NCBI GenBank assembly: GCA_019454045.1 | Contig: SKCR01017759.1 | Coordinates: 54,526-118,525 of the forward strand | Direction of reading: 5' to 3' | Source of the DNA: Zanthoxylum bungeanum | Taxonomy: Eukaryota; Streptophyta; Magnoliopsida; Sapindales; Rutaceae | Length of the DNA stretch: 64,000 nucleotides | Shown: one piece after another, positions 1 to 11,706 of the stretch | How the letters are laid out: every line of letters starts with the position of its first letter | How positions within the stretch are numbered: the first letter of the stretch is position 1 | Notes under the pieces: model-generated | Told to the model about the DNA's origin: nothing | What the model saw: only the letters and a program-made list of their open reading frames with translations | The model's database searches: none | Position numbers and translations under genes: made by a program

Positions 1-240
1 TATCCTTCTATACTTTTGATTTAAGAATAGGAAAGAATGAACAAAGCTAAAAACTTCTGCTTGGGTTCAATTTTTTTTTTTAATAAGATTCCAAATTTCA
101 TGTTCTTTTCACTGCATTGGGACTGCTTGGGCTTTTGATCTTGTTACCGGCATGCTTTGGTCATATACTGCTGTCTTCTGCTCTATAAAAATTCTTAATT
201 CCAATGTAATTTATGTAACTAAATCTTTTAAAAACTGCAG

Positions 241-3200
241 GTCACTTGATGGAAAAGATTGAGTCGTTGAATTTGCTACACAGAGCTTTCAGTGTATTTT
301 TGTTTAACTCAAAATATGAGCTACTACTTCAGGTATGTCTTTACCGTTTTCCAGTGGTAAAAAGTTGTTTTTCAACAGACTTGCATTGAGTTTTGCATTT
401 ATTGACTTCTTCACGGGATGCTAGCTTGGTTCGGGACTTGGTTCAGAGACAATTTCCATGTTATTCTCTTTTTTTTCATACATAAATCCTAAGAAGCACG
501 GATATGTGAAAATTTATCACATATTGCCTTTGGATACGTATCCAAGCTTGGATATGCTTTGACATGTTAAAATACGTATCATATACGTGTTTTTAATTAT
601 TTTTTTATATTTTTATTTATTTTGAATTTCATATACTTATATGATACGTTAGAAAAGGTGATTAAAGAAGAAGAGTTTTAGATTAATTTAAACTCTTTTA
701 AATTAATATGAAAAATAAAGTTTTATTATTGGAAATAGATATCAGTTTTAAAAGTTTTATTATTAGATAGAGTTTTAGTTAAATATAAAATATGAAAAAT
801 AGAGTTTTATTATTGGAAATAGAAAATGGCATAAAAGTTATTATCAGAAAGTTACTATGAATAATTATACGTTAAATATAGAGTTTTATATTAATTTAAA
901 CTTTTTAAATAAATTTGGAAAATAGAGTTTTATTATTGAAAATCGATAATGGTATAAATTTATTATCGTAAAGTGTTACGGTGAATAATTATATGTTAAT
1001 TATAGATTTTTATACTAATTCGAACTCATTTAATTTAATTTGAAAAATATTAATTGGAAATACACTTTATTGGAAATAGATATGATGCTAAAACTATTTA
1101 TTGGAATAGATAATTGTGTTACAATGTTAATAATTTTACGTTAAAAAATTATCTTATAAAATAGTAGATAAGAGTTTTAGAAAGGAAAAACATTGTTAAA
1201 CTTAAAAACGTCTTCCGATGAAATTAATAACCGAGATCTGTGCGATGAGGAATTATCAAAATGTTACGTGTGGAAGATAAGAACAAGGTTATTTTATTTA
1301 TCATTTAGGTAGTTTAATTTAATAAAGTTATGGGATAAGCTTATTATCCTTAATTAGATAGTTAGCTTAATTAGGAGTTATCTCTATCAAATACTATCTC
1401 TTATCTTGTAATTTTTCTTATTCAAGTCATTCAGATCAATAAAATAATCATCAAAGTGATCAATTGGGTTAAAACTTATGCTGTTTCTGGGAGGCTTAGG
1501 GTACCTCGAATCACCTTAAAAGGAGTTTAGGATCCCTCGAAGTATCCTAAAAAACCCGTTACGCGCCACCGAAATTGGGCACGTAACAACTAGGTATCGG
1601 AGACAAACATGTCTGACCATCGCTTGGAATGTTTGGAGAGTGATAACCAGTGTTAAAAAAGGGGGCTAGGCTGCCCCTAGGCGCTAGGCGTCCCTATCCC
1701 ATCCCGAATATGGAGAAAATCGGTCATCTAGGCGGGTTCTAGGGGGTTCTAGGCGGGCAGGTTAAAATTAAGCGTGGAGAAGGAAAATGTATTGGGTTTC
1801 CTTATTACAACTTTGAGGACAAGGCTGTTTTAAGAGGGAAGGATTGTTATGTGTGGAAGTTAAGAACAAGAAGGTTATTTTATTTATCATTTAGGTAGTT
1901 TAATTTAATAAAGTTATGGGATAAGCTTAATTAGATAGTTAGCTTAATTAGGAGTTATCTGTATCAAATGCTCTCTCTTATCTTGTAATTTCTAATTTAA
2001 GTCATTCACATAAATAAAATAATTATCAAAGTGATCAATTGGGTTACAACTTATGTTGTTTTTAGGAGGCTCGGGGGTATCTCGAATCACCATAAAATGA
2101 GGTTAGGATCCACGAAGTATCCGAATAAAACTCGTTACGCGCAACCGAAATTGAGCACATAACACTTGGTATCAGAGAAAAACATGTCTGATCATCACCT
2201 GGAATGTTTGGAGAATGATAACCGTTCAATTAATCGTGACCAGCAAACCTTGATACAATACATGACTAGAAATTTAGGAGAATAGGGAGGCCAGTGAACG
2301 GATGATGAAACAATTTGCAGAACTAATGAATTCATTAGGGTTCAAACATTTCTTAATTAATGAGGGTGGTGGACATGGTGAGATCTCATCGACAAGGGAA
2401 CTAGGAAGGAACTATGAGTGATTCGAGACCTAAAGCCATCAACTTAGCAAGGCATGAATTTCCTTCTCCTCTTGCCTTGATCAAAACAATCGTCCTTCTT
2501 TTGAACCACCCGTACAAGAATTTCCCATTTTCTCCTACCCAATCTCATGATTTACGGTTGTTTGGAACACAAACATATCTAGTGCTACCTTCATGTCGAT
2601 CAGGCGATAGTTAGTATGCCTGGTTCCCTATCAGAATCCCTGGTGCTTCACATAAACGACTCTTATGAATTTAAAGAGCCCCTGAGAATGTTCTATGGAT
2701 TTATCAAGGGAATTAGATTTGATCGCCAAAATGGATTTAATTTGGATGAAGCTGATCTCAGAAAGTTAGAGGAGTTCCACGATGTCATTATTGCATCAGC
2801 AATAATTGGAAACTATTATAAGTATAAAGCTTTCTCAAGTGTTGCAACAATTCATCATCAACAGGTCTTGTTTGGTTCAGTTATAGCCGGATAAATCCAA
2901 GAAGAAAGTATTTAGTTTACCTTAAATTACATTCCTACAGACAAAATTCAGCGTGGAGAAGGAAAAAGTATAGGGTTTCCTTATTACAACCTTGAGGACA
3001 AGGTTGTTTAAGGAGGGAAAGATTGTTACGTGTGGAAGATAATAACAAGGTTATTTTATTTATCATTTAGGTAGTTTAATTTAATAATGTTATGGGATAA
3101 GCTTGTTATCCTTAATTAGATAGTTATCTTAATTAGAAGTTTTCTCTATCAAATGCTCTCTCTTATCTTGTAATTTTTTATTTAAGTCATTCGCATCATT

Positions 3201-6145
3201 AAAATAATCATCAAAGTGATCATTTGGGTTACAACTTATGTTGCTTCTGGTAGGCTTAGGGTACCTGGAATAACCCTAAAAAAACTCGTTACGCGCCACC
3301 GAAATTGGGCACGTAACACAAATCCACCCTGGAAATATGTTAGCAAATGCAATAAGTTAGTGTTGGTGGAAATACACAATGGCAGTGTAATTTTTATATG
3401 AAAATACATCAAGTTCTTATACTGGAGTCGGAGCTCATCCGTTGAAGATAAAACGTGTTGGAATTGAAGTATGCCTCTCAGTCACACAAACAAATTTGTA
3501 TGAAATGCAAAAGTTAGAAAGTGAAAACAATACCTATGCCATCTTCTATTTATGAAAATACTACACACGTATCCATGTATCATTTTTTTAAAAGTCGTAT
3601 CAGCATATCTGTATCGTATCGTATCCAAATTACGTTTCTATATTCGTGCTTCATAGCAGAAATCTAAATTTTCATTTCTTGGAAAAGAAAAGAAAAGAAA
3701 AAGATATTGTTTGGAAATGATTAGAATTTCAGTGTTATATGACAAAGAAGCTTAGGCTTAGGATCTGTAAAGAAATAAGACAATTCTATATTTTGGATAC
3801 ATAGAATTACAATAGATATGCTTTTATATGCTCTTATATTGGGATTACATCAAGTTAAGTATAAAAACTAAATATATTAATAACCATTATGATTACTTAA
3901 TGATTACGTAACAAAATCTTAGAGTTATGTTGAATCATAAACATATTTTTGGATGATTATGATTATGGTTCTAACAATATCTTAGGGATTTTAACACTCC
4001 CTCAAGCAGGTGTATACGTATCATATGCAGCGAGCTTGTACAAATGAAACCAATACAAGAATCATTTGAGTGTTTTAACACCATTGGAGAATGCACAACA
4101 AGAACATATGCGGTGACTTGAAAGTTATAACGCCACGAGATGACGAATGCAAATGGGAAAATGTGGAGGTTTGAATGGCTTAACATCGCTGGAAAATGCA
4201 CAATAAGAACTTATGGAAGTTTGGATGGTTTAACAACACTAAAAAATTACAGCGAGAATTTTGAAATATTCCAAAAAAAAAACCCGTTAAGTTTAAGCTA
4301 TTTCAAAACAACTCAAAACATTTAAAGAAAACTTGCTAACTCACCACCCTTGACAGAAAACCCCGAAAAGTGTCGGATGTGGAACTTGACGCAGAGAATG
4401 AACAAATGGTCAACAAGATCTGAGCATAACTCTTCGGTGTTGTCAAGATTCCTGATGAAGATGTGGCATGTGAGGCTCAAGTTCATACAGTGGCGTGTTG
4501 CCCCACACGCCAACTTGAATAATGACTCCAAAGAGAGAATCACACACAAAATCACAGAACCTAGATTGGTAGATTGGCGCTGATACATATAAAGAATTAA
4601 GACAATTCTATATTTCTGAATAATTAGAATTATAAGAGATATGACTTTATATAGACATTACATCAAGTTAATATATAAACTAAATATACTAATAACCATT
4701 AGGATTACATAACCATGTATCAATGATTACGTAATAATATCTTAGAGATATGTAGAATTATAATAATATCTTTGGATAATTATGATTATGATTCTAACAA
4801 TATCTTAGGGATCATAACAGGACTCATGGGAAAGCATATGATATGGTAGCATAGTGCTAAAACTATTGCAAGTTCAAAATTTGTTTGTGTAGGAAAATAA
4901 TTTTGAGTGAAGTTGCATCAGTATTTAAGCAAAGCATCCAAGATCAAGTGTTATAAGAATTTCCCTGCATCTCATCCTTCATTTTTATCAGGGCATTAGG
5001 CTGTCAGAATTAAAATAATTATTGGAAACAATTATAATTTTATGTCACTAATGTACTTAGAATCATTGCAAATTGCAAAGTGCTGGTTTACAAAATATGA
5101 GATTCTGGGAGTTCGTTACACCTAAAGTTACTTGATTAATTTTCATCACAAGGCAACTTTAACACTTGACTCATGGGGGCCACAACACGAGTCTTTGGGA
5201 TTATTATGCAAGGTATCAGCATTAATAGAAAGATCACAGTTTTTCTCAAGATATTTCTTGTTCACCTGAAAATTACGCAGCCAGCAATCCACCCGTTTGG
5301 ACTTGTAGTATTGCATGCACAAAATATTCCCAATTTTTTTCTTGATCTTGAGGGTTATCTTATTGTCTTATCTGGACAGCAACGTTCTGCAACAAAAGTT
5401 ACATTCCCTCTTGTGTGGACCAACACTTGCTGCAGCCATCCTCTATACCGTGAATCTGAGCTTATTGAGGAAAATGCTCTTGGTGTGTATATTTGCATCT
5501 TTTTCATTTTATTGAAAGGCTATCATTTCCTTTGGTAGCACAATTTATTCTAAACAAGGTTTTTTTTTTCTATAATTTGCTTATCAGGGGTGAGGAATGC
5601 TGCACAAAGAAAGCTTTTGGATGAGCTGGGTATTACTGCTGAAGATGTGCCAGTGGATGATTTCACTTCGCTGGGTCGCATTCTGTACAAGGCACCTTCT
5701 GATGGCAAGTGGGGAGAGCATGAACGTAATGTCTTCAACTTGATATGTTTTAGGCTTCATTTTAATGGATGTTTTATCTTAATAATCAAGTATAAATATC
5801 AATATTAGGATTAATAGGAGGCATTTAGCTTCAATTCTTGGGAAGTCTTTAAACCCATCATTTTGACTGTTATTCTCTCATTAATTTGCAGTTGACTACC
5901 TGCTCTTCATAGTCCGAGATGTTAACATGAACCCAAATCCTGATGAAGTAGCGGATGCTAAATATTTCAACCGGGAGCAGCTAAAAGATCTGTTGAGGAA
6001 AGCAGATTCTGGAGAAGAAGGTTTGAAGCTGTCTCCTTGGTTCAGACTAGTTGTGGACAATTTCTTGTTCCAGTGGTGGGACCGTCTCGAAAAAGGGACC
6101 CTCGAGGAAGTCATTGACATGAAAACCATTCACAAGTTGACCTAA
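241..6145 (+). CDS. IDI: Isopentenyl-diphosphate delta-isomerase, type I (3' part, four exons)
   Basis: The enzyme interconverts isopentenyl and dimethylallyl diphosphate, the starting units of isoprenoid synthesis. Exons read in frame: 241-332, 5380-5482, 5588-5725 and 5892-6145 (stop TAA 6143-6145), each bordered by AG and GT. They encode about 195 C-terminal residues. The catalytic cysteine region TNTCCSHP lies in the second exon and the catalytic glutamate region KWGEHE at the end of the third; both belong to the Nudix-type IDI fold. The C-terminal part is typical of plant IDI (SPWFRLVVDNF, WW, MKTIHKL). The start codon and any plastid or mitochondrial transit peptide lie left of the window. 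Codon 1 is split: 241 begins with the GT of a TGT codon. No frameshift or stop is visible, so the gene looks functional despite its transposon-filled intron. Family assignment is firm; the paralogue (IDI1 or IDI2) cannot be told. Confidence 0.93.
1262..1588 (+). repeat. LTR 1 of the three-LTR element
   Basis: The 327 bp unit has terminal inverse repeat TGTTACGTG/CACGTAACA and is followed at once by the primer-site-like sequence CTAGGTATCGGAGAC. Confidence 0.8.
1640..1780. repeat. GC-rich insertion with CTAGGCG repeats in the first internal segment
   Basis: A GC-rich patch with repeated CTAGGCG-type words interrupts the AT-rich internal segment soon after the primer site. It does not match the second internal segment, so it is probably a fragment of another repeat. 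Its family is not recognised. Confidence 0.4.
1845..2164 (+). repeat. LTR 2 (middle) of the three-LTR element
   Basis: The 320 bp unit starts TGTTATGTG and ends CACATAACA, then the primer-site sequence TTGGTATCAGAGA follows. Its small differences from LTRs 1 and 3 show it is an older or separately mutated copy. Confidence 0.8.
2165..3023 (+). pseudogene. Internal remnant of the three-LTR element
   Basis: The 0.86 kb between primer site and polypurine tract holds only short frames, the longest at 2616-2894 (92 codons, ATG start). I cannot assign the predicted peptide to a known domain; it has no zinc knuckle and no protease, RT or integrase motif. The sequence after the primer site may be a decayed gag start, but this is a guess from position. 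Confidence 0.4.
3024..3318 (+). repeat. LTR 3 of the three-LTR element
   Basis: The 295 bp unit with perfect TGTTACGTG/CACGTAACA ends is preceded by the polypurine tract AAGGAGGGAAAGAT. Confidence 0.8.
3766..4819 (-). mobile_element. Short LTR retrotransposon with about 230-bp LTRs
   Basis: Two direct repeats, about 3766-3996 and 4581-4819, share long stretches (AAGACAATTCTATAT, ACATCAAGTTAA, CAATATCTTAGGGAT) and both end TAACA. The left copy is followed by CTCCCTCAAGCAGG, the complement of a copia-like polypurine tract. The right copy is preceded by the complement of a TATCAGCGCC primer-site-like sequence. The element therefore points to the - strand. The 0.58 kb interior has only short frames and no recognised protein. 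Outer boundaries are uncertain by a few bases; the flanks GGATC and GGACT are a weak candidate target duplication. Confidence 0.65.
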
Positions 6146-6276
6146 GAAAGCCACAGACATTTGAGACATGGTATTTGAGTAGCGGTAATGTATATTACAA
6201 ATAAGTTTGAGCATGTGATGTGAGAGTTCTACAAAGATTAGCATTCAAAGTGGCTTAGTGCTAGTTTCTCTATTTG

Positions 6277-6282
6277 AATAAA
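6277..6282 (+). terminator. AATAAA poly(A) signal candidate of IDI
   Basis: A perfect AATAAA lies 132 bases after the IDI stop codon, in AT- and T-rich 3' flank. Confidence 0.5.
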
Positions 6283-6435
6283 TTTGGACATGCGAGAGCT
6301 ATGCTCAGATTAGCGTTTTGCTGTCGTCAACTTCTCCTTTTTGTATGCGTGTCTTTTATGCTATTTTATTGCCAAGTTTGTAGTAAAATGTGGCCAAGTT
6401 TGATGGAAGTTTTGTAGTTTAATCAATAGAGAATT

Positions 6436-6620
6436 AAACAGGGTTGGTGGTGTAGGATTTAGGATCTCACCTCGAGGTCATGGATTCGAATCCAGAGTGT
6501 ATCCGGAGAGTATGTTTATTGTAAGAATTTGAGACAATCAGAGATTTTACATGATCCGTTTAACCACGGAATGAGTGATTTGGTGGATAGATTTCCGAAG
6601 ATTTAAAAAGAATTGAACAG
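6436..6620 (+). repeat. Candidate tRNA-derived SINE
   Basis: A B-box-like GGATTCGAATCC (6482-6493) lies about 35 bases after an A-box-like TGGTGGTGTAGGATTT. This is the spacing and sequence of a tRNA-type polymerase III promoter, and a tRNA-unrelated tail follows. The first part cannot fold as a complete tRNA, so a SINE is more likely than a tRNA gene. The 3' end is not clear. Confidence 0.4.
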
Positions 6621-7424
6621 TGTTCGATATATATTTCTAAAATTCATGTTGGGCTTTTACTATTGTATAGATTGATTCTGTACAGTGAAGTACAGGAGAG
6701 CCCTTATTTCTTTTGCTGCTAGTCATTAAAAAACAGAAAAGGAAACTGAAAGCAACCCTTTTGTGCCACCGGTTCTCCCCTAAATTAGTAAATAGTTAAC
6801 TTTAAAAATTTGATTTAAAACAATATAATTATTAATACTGATTTCAAGTTCAATGCACATAGTATTATGTTATTTATATTATATTTTAGGTGTTCATTAA
6901 ACGCTCAAATTATTGCTTAAAGATCTTAGATTTAATTGTAAAAGTTCTAAATTAATGGTTAAATGTTTCAAATTATGATATCTTATTTAATAGCGATCGT
7001 TCCTAGTTCAAATTATGTTATTATTATTATTGTTTTCTATAAATGTTTCTTGACAGCAATAGATGTTTCTAGTTTGAGGTTAAGAAATTTTAAAATTGAA
7101 GGTGGAATTTTCAAGTGTACATAGGCATCTGTTTTTGGTTTCCAAATATTTTTTTAATTAGTCCCAAATAATTAATGGTCAAGAAACTCATTTTTTTAAA
7201 ATAATAATATTTTATTATGATGAGGAGTCTCATAATGGAAAAATGAACTTGTGCAGTTGTGCCCCGAATATATCAGAGAAAGCCATGCATATGGTTTCTA
7301 ATTGCCCCATTTTTTTTTTTTTATATTTAATTGTGGTAGTTTTTATTTTCAATGTCTCGTGTAGTCATGTTTCAAGCTATTTTTCAAGTGCATACTAAAT
7401 AGTTTCAGATTTAATAATCGAAGG
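6621..7424. other. AT-rich intergenic DNA, no feature seen
   Basis: The stretch has poly-T runs and low-complexity AT-rich DNA. I see no coding frame, RNA gene or clear repeat in it. Confidence 0.5.
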
Positions 7425-8181
7425 TGTACGGGCTAAATTTGGTCAGGGAATGAAAAGTCATTATGCCACAAGCCCACGTATTAGATAAAGTCCTAATAGA
7501 ACAAGGCTACCAACAACCTTCCGTCTACGCACGTGATTCCTCCATAGGGCCCATGAGCCTCAAACGGCCTAAAGGCTTCTAGGAGCCCACACAACCAAAA
7601 TGGTTTCCAGTAGACTACATGAGCAGTGTCTCAGTCAACATTGCCCCATACTATGTAATATCCCAGTAGACATGGCTCGCCAGTCTGCACGTGACTAATT
7701 CCTTCTTAATAAGGAAACTGAGTATTTGGATCGAGACATAACACCTACAAACACGATGGATAATCCAAATACCATAAGGATTACATATAAACCCGGATAT
7801 CTCGACACTCCTAATTCGACTCTGATTCAACTACCCTATTCTAAATAGACTTGGAATACGATTATTCCAAGGAATCTGAATCTGATTAAAAGGCTACCTA
7901 ACGACCTATAAAAGGAGGGGGGGTCCTAAGGGAAGATTCATTCAAGCTTTGACTCTCACACTCGAGTTCTCAAAGCATATATCACCCCCTAAAAATCAGT
8001 CTACCACACTCACGACAATCTACGAAGATTAAGGTAACCTCGAACCTTGCTTTTTCGTTTCTTTCCGCTCGTCTACATCACTGACTTAAGCGTCGGACTG
8101 CCTACGACACATCCACCACACTGGTGGATAGATACTCTACGCTCATTTTTATTTTTATTTTGTAGGACCGTTAGTGCCCCC
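7425..8181 (+). mobile_element. Truncated Ty3/gypsy-type LTR with promoter
   Basis: The segment has an LTR promoter layout: TATA box TATAAAAG at 7907-7914, a pyrimidine-rich leader from about 7935, then CTGACTTAAGCGTCGGACT (about 8081-8099), a motif typical of plant gypsy LTR R/U5 regions. It is cut on the right by the copia-type LTR at 8182. No matching second LTR, PBS or internal region is present. The left edge is approximate. Confidence 0.5.
7907..7914 (+). promoter_or_regulatory. TATA box of the truncated LTR
   Basis: TATAAAAG is followed by a G-rich stretch and a CT-rich leader, as in LTR and gene promoters. Confidence 0.5.
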
Positions 8182-10038
8182 TGTTGGGGTTTTGGGCGAA
8201 GGGCGCAGCGGAAGCGCGGTTGGGGCGAAATCGAAATTTTAAAACTTTTTAAATTACAGAATAAAGTATTCAATATATAATATGAATAATTAATTCATAT
8301 TTCACCTAAACCTATTTATTCGATATCAAATAACGACATAAATAGTTAAGAAACGTCGCGAAACTTTTACGGAAACTTTTTTCCGCAAAAAGACGCAAAA
8401 CACGTTTTTGACCGAACCGACTACCCAACACACATGAGGGCTGCCCAGGTCAGCCCCAATAGTGTTAGAGCAGTTCATGAGCTGCCCGAACAGTGACAAA
8501 TTCACTGTTTGGACAGACGTCTCCCGGTTGGCTCAAAAGTCACCCGGTAATGCCGTTTTTGGCCGTTTTCGCTTATTTCAACTCCGAAACACTTTCCGGA
8601 AATTGTTCCAACACCCAAAACACATCCAATACATTCATATGACATATTTTTCATCACAAAATTTCCAGTTTTTCCAGATCTAATTTTGCAACAAAAATAA
8701 TCAATTTTCATGCTTTAAATCCAACTCTTTCAATATTAATCAAATTAATCTCCACACCAATTCAAGTCACCACATATGAATCACCCAAGAATAATTCTAG
8801 GCATTATAAGAGTGGTCATAACACTCTAGAATGGCAACATATCATCAAATGATCAATTTTGATAATAATTACACTAATTCCATCCAAATCAACTTCACAC
8901 ATGCACATAAGCTTCCAATTCATCTACCAAAACCAAAAGCCCCAATTTTCATAAACAAAAGGAACCTTAGAACTATTTTAAAAATTCAAGAAAATAAGAA
9001 ACTAATTTCTAAGCTTAGGGAGTTGAAGAATTACCTTTAATCCTTATTTTCCTAAGCCTTTTTCTTGATTTTTTCTTGAATTTTCTTTCATGATTTTATC
9101 AAACAAAATTAGGGCTTTTTCTTTGATAGATTTCGGCCATGGTAGATAGATAGATGAAGAAGAAAATATTTCCTTCTTTAACGATTCGAATGCATGTGTT
9201 ATCGTTTAAACCGATTAAACAATTCGAATTAACTCACTTAATCCGATGAAGTATTATGAATAATCTGTATTATTCATATCGCGTTGCCCAAGTGCTCAAT
9301 GAGTACACTTCATATTGTGAGACTCTTTAAGTTTAGGTTTATCCGTCACGAAATCCAATTTCGTGTCCATAATTCACCAACTCATGAATTATGATGACCA
9401 CAGATAATCTCGCTAAACTTTGCAAGTCGAGGTCATTGCATACGTATAATCCCTCCGTCACAGGCTATCCATATTATACCTGAGATATAGATAAAAATAT
9501 CAAATTCGTTCGGTATAATATAGTCGACTTTTTAACTTACGATCTCTCAAAATAAAACTCGGAATTGATTTCCGAAGTTATAGGATTGACAGATCCTATC
9601 TTGATACACACAGGATATCATGAGCATGAGTCCACACCCAACGAACAAGTGGAGGACTGATCTTAATATATCGGTGATGTGACTGCCATCTAAGTGTGAA
9701 GGATAACTCATATATCCACAGTGGTATCTCAAGTCAAAGAATTACTATGCTACTCAACCGAAGAAGATTCCTATTGACGTTGGTGTATCATCTATTAGGT
9801 AATCTTCGGTGAGTCATTCAGTATTTATCAAATAAACACCTACACCTCTATACGAGTCTCCTGAGACTCATGGTTCATTAGGATAAACCATCAGACCAAG
9901 TCTGATATACGACATGTATTGTTCTCAACGGATTTTACTAACCGACCCGTGTTTATATTATGGAAAAATAAATTGCTCGTATTCATGAATCAAGCAATAT
10001 TTACGTCCGGATTGGCGCTACGAGCACCAACCCTAACA
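8182..10038 (-). mobile_element. Copia-type LTR (about 1.86 kb), 3' LTR of a truncated element
   Basis: It starts TGTTGGGGTTTT and ends CCAACCCTAACA, so the ends are inverse repeats. On the right follows ATTTCTTCCACTTGC, the complement of an AAGTGGAAGAAAT polypurine tract. It is therefore the 3' LTR of a - strand element whose interior is lost except for about 130 bp. No other copy of this LTR lies in the window. Confidence 0.7.
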
Positions 10039-10165
10039 ATTTCTTCCACTTGCTTTAGTGCTAATCCACGATATCATATACACATCTTAATGTGTATCAC
10101 ATACACATGGCCCTAAAGAACTCACTTAGGGCTCAAAGGTAGGCAACAACAAGTAAGCCCGTTAT
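10039..10165 (-). other. Residual interior of the truncated copia-type element
   Basis: About 127 bp separate the LTR end from the start of similarity to Athila copy 1 (near CCCCAAACCTACTTGAGAC). The segment begins with a polypurine-tract complement. It marks a deletion or recombination junction between two elements. Confidence 0.45.
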
Positions 10166-10273
10166 TCCCCACCCCAAACCTACTTGAGACATTATCCCCA
10201 ATGTCTAAAAAGAAGAAGAAGAGTTTAGAAGACAGTACATGGTTAGCGTGAAATTCTACATCTAAAAATAAAA

Positions 10274-10815
10274 CTAAAGGTTAAGATCCAGATTTATCCG
10301 ATGTTTCTTACCACGATCATTATCAGACCAGTTTATCTTGGAAAGGATAGGGTCAATTTGTGGTTCAAAGGCTAAAAGTTGGTCAATTAAATCATAGGCT
10401 GTTCTGGCAGTGAAGAGGATATCTTTTACAGATTTTGAAAGGAACCCATTTCTCCGAGCATCATCAAGAAACACACAAAAAATTCATAAAATCCATCAAC
10501 GTTAAACAGTCCAATTGGTTTCTGGTGTATGTTCAAGTTCGCCCAAGATAGCACTATAAAAATTTCCTCAATCGTGCCCAAGCCACCTGGTAAAACAATA
10601 AAAGCATCAGCAGAGTTAATCATTTCAAAAAGTCGCTCAGAAATACCTGGCAAGATGCATTCATCTCCGTTTGATGGTCCTATAAGATTCACCTCTACTT
10701 CCTCATTCCTCTACAGCCCTTGAAAAAACGTACCCCATTAGTCCAAGATTACCACCGCCATATACTAAGTGCATATTCCTCTCAGCCATGACTCTACCCA
10801 ATAACGAGCTTAATT
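10274..10815 (-). pseudogene. LOG-type phosphoribohydrolase, broken copy in Athila copy 1
   Basis: The translated pieces align with the open copy at 40532-41185: ERNMHLVYGGGNLGLMG (near 10790-10740), the PGGLGTIEE motif with DAFIVLPGG (about 10600), NLNIHQKPIGLFNVDGFYE, and the C-terminus ending LDLNL. Compared with copy 2, the first 35-40 codons and part of the leader are deleted, a second deletion removes the part around GSHVLGIIPKPL (between 10703 and 10692), and a one-base loss near 10470 shifts the frame. It cannot make a full enzyme. It keeps residues that copy 2 has changed (G of GLMG, P of KPIGL), so it shows the older state at those sites. Confidence 0.85.
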
Positions 10816-11017
10816 TATAGATCCTGAAAAATGGGTGAGTAATAATAGCACTAATACCTGCCAAATTACAATTATTAGCTAAAAAGTAAAATAAATCGTG
10901 AAAGTCAAAAAGTATGGATCCTGTCGAAAATAAAAGAAAATAAAAAAACAAATCACAATTATTAGTTAAAAACAAAGAGATAATAATATGTATAAGAAGT
11001 AACAGCTTGAGTGACAT

Positions 11018-11575
11018 CTATGCGTCAGGGACAAGCTTTCCATCCAATTTTTTTATAAATTGGGAAACATGGTCTTTTAAAGTTAGATTCCCGAGACTTA
11101 ATTGTTGTCTTTCTTTTCGAATCTGTGCATGTAACATGCAAATTACGTGATACAAATATCCACTGGGAAGCGTCTCAAGAGTCAATGATATGTCATCTAA
11201 AGACTCTTTACTCATGCCATCCCCAATGAATTTAATTTTATCTTCGCGGTTATTAGACATCATTCCTAAAGAATGACAATGAGTATTACATGTCATGCGA
11301 GCACATTTATAGCAAACACCTAATCTTTTAGCTATTCTTTTCTTAGCATAGGTGTTTTTTTCCTAAACCAGGCAGAAATGAAAACAAAAGAGTTAGAGGA
11401 CTCACTTGCTAATCGAACTCGTGCTTCAATTATCCAACAAATGTCATTAAGAATACCTTTGATTATCAGAAGTCTCATTCATTCAATGCGTGCCTTGTAA
11501 ACTTTCAGCAGAGAGTTTTGAGGGAGAGAAGGAAAATACTTGTGAAGATTTGTGAGAACGTAGTCTCCTGAAATG
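11018..11575 (-). pseudogene. Cysteine-motif accessory ORF of Athila, broken copy 1
   Basis: A frame of 92 codons at 11018-11296, and the shifted sequence upstream of it to about 11575, match the accessory ORF of copy 2 (41441-41983). Just upstream the conserved motif CYKCARMTCNTHCH gives C-x2-C-x4-C-x3-C plus a histidine, possibly a small zinc-binding site. The C-terminus (FIKKLDGKLVPDA) is intact here and frameshifted in copy 2. At least one stop and indels break the N-terminal part. I do not recognise the family. Confidence 0.6.
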
Positions 11576-11706
11576 TGACTTTACCTGCAAAAATTAAACA
11601 CACAAGAATTAAACACACCCAATCTCAATATATACACAAATTGCATGGGTTGCCTCCCTACTAGCGCTAAATTTAACGTCGTCAGCTAGACATGATTGCC
11701 CGAACA

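Larger units (their letters stand above)
1262..3318 (+). mobile_element. Three-LTR recombinant short LTR retrotransposon (TRIM-like)
   Basis: Three related LTRs of about 300-330 bp (1262-1588, 1845-2164, 3024-3318) start TGTTACGTG (TGTTATGTG in the middle one) and end in the inverse CACGTAACA (CACATAACA in the middle one). They alternate with two internal segments (1589-1844 and 2165-3023). A primer-site-like GGTATC(A/G)GAG follows the first two LTRs, matching initiator tRNA-Met, and a purine tract (AGGAGGGAAAGAT) precedes the last, so the element points to the + strand. The outer flanks are CAAAA (1257-1261) and CAAAT (3319-3323), a probable 5-bp target duplication with one change. Such LTR-int-LTR-int-LTR forms arise by unequal recombination. 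The internal parts are too short to code for pol, so it is non-autonomous. Confidence 0.8.
333..5379 (+). other. 5.05 kb intron of IDI holding two LTR-element insertions
   Basis: The donor is GT at 333-334 after LLLQ and the acceptor is AG at 5378-5379 before QRSATK. Between them lie the three-LTR element at 1262-3318 and the short LTR element at 3766-4819, in AT-rich sequence. Two stretches near 480-600 and 3540-3640 share words such as GGATACGTATCC-like repeats, which may be further degraded repeats. I see no exon-like sequence in it. The region 4820-5379 holds nothing I recognise. Confidence 0.85.

Noticed and set aside
4322..4588. Pair of overlapping frames on opposite strands in the short LTR element
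   Set aside because: Neither shows a domain, and the interior of such small elements is normally non-coding.
6436..6510. Possible tRNA gene
   Set aside because: A- and B-box-like sequences are there but no cloverleaf with acceptor stem can be formed; listed as a candidate SINE.
8047..8711. Short frames on both strands at the LTR junction
   Set aside because: They span the junction of two unrelated LTRs and have no conserved domain.
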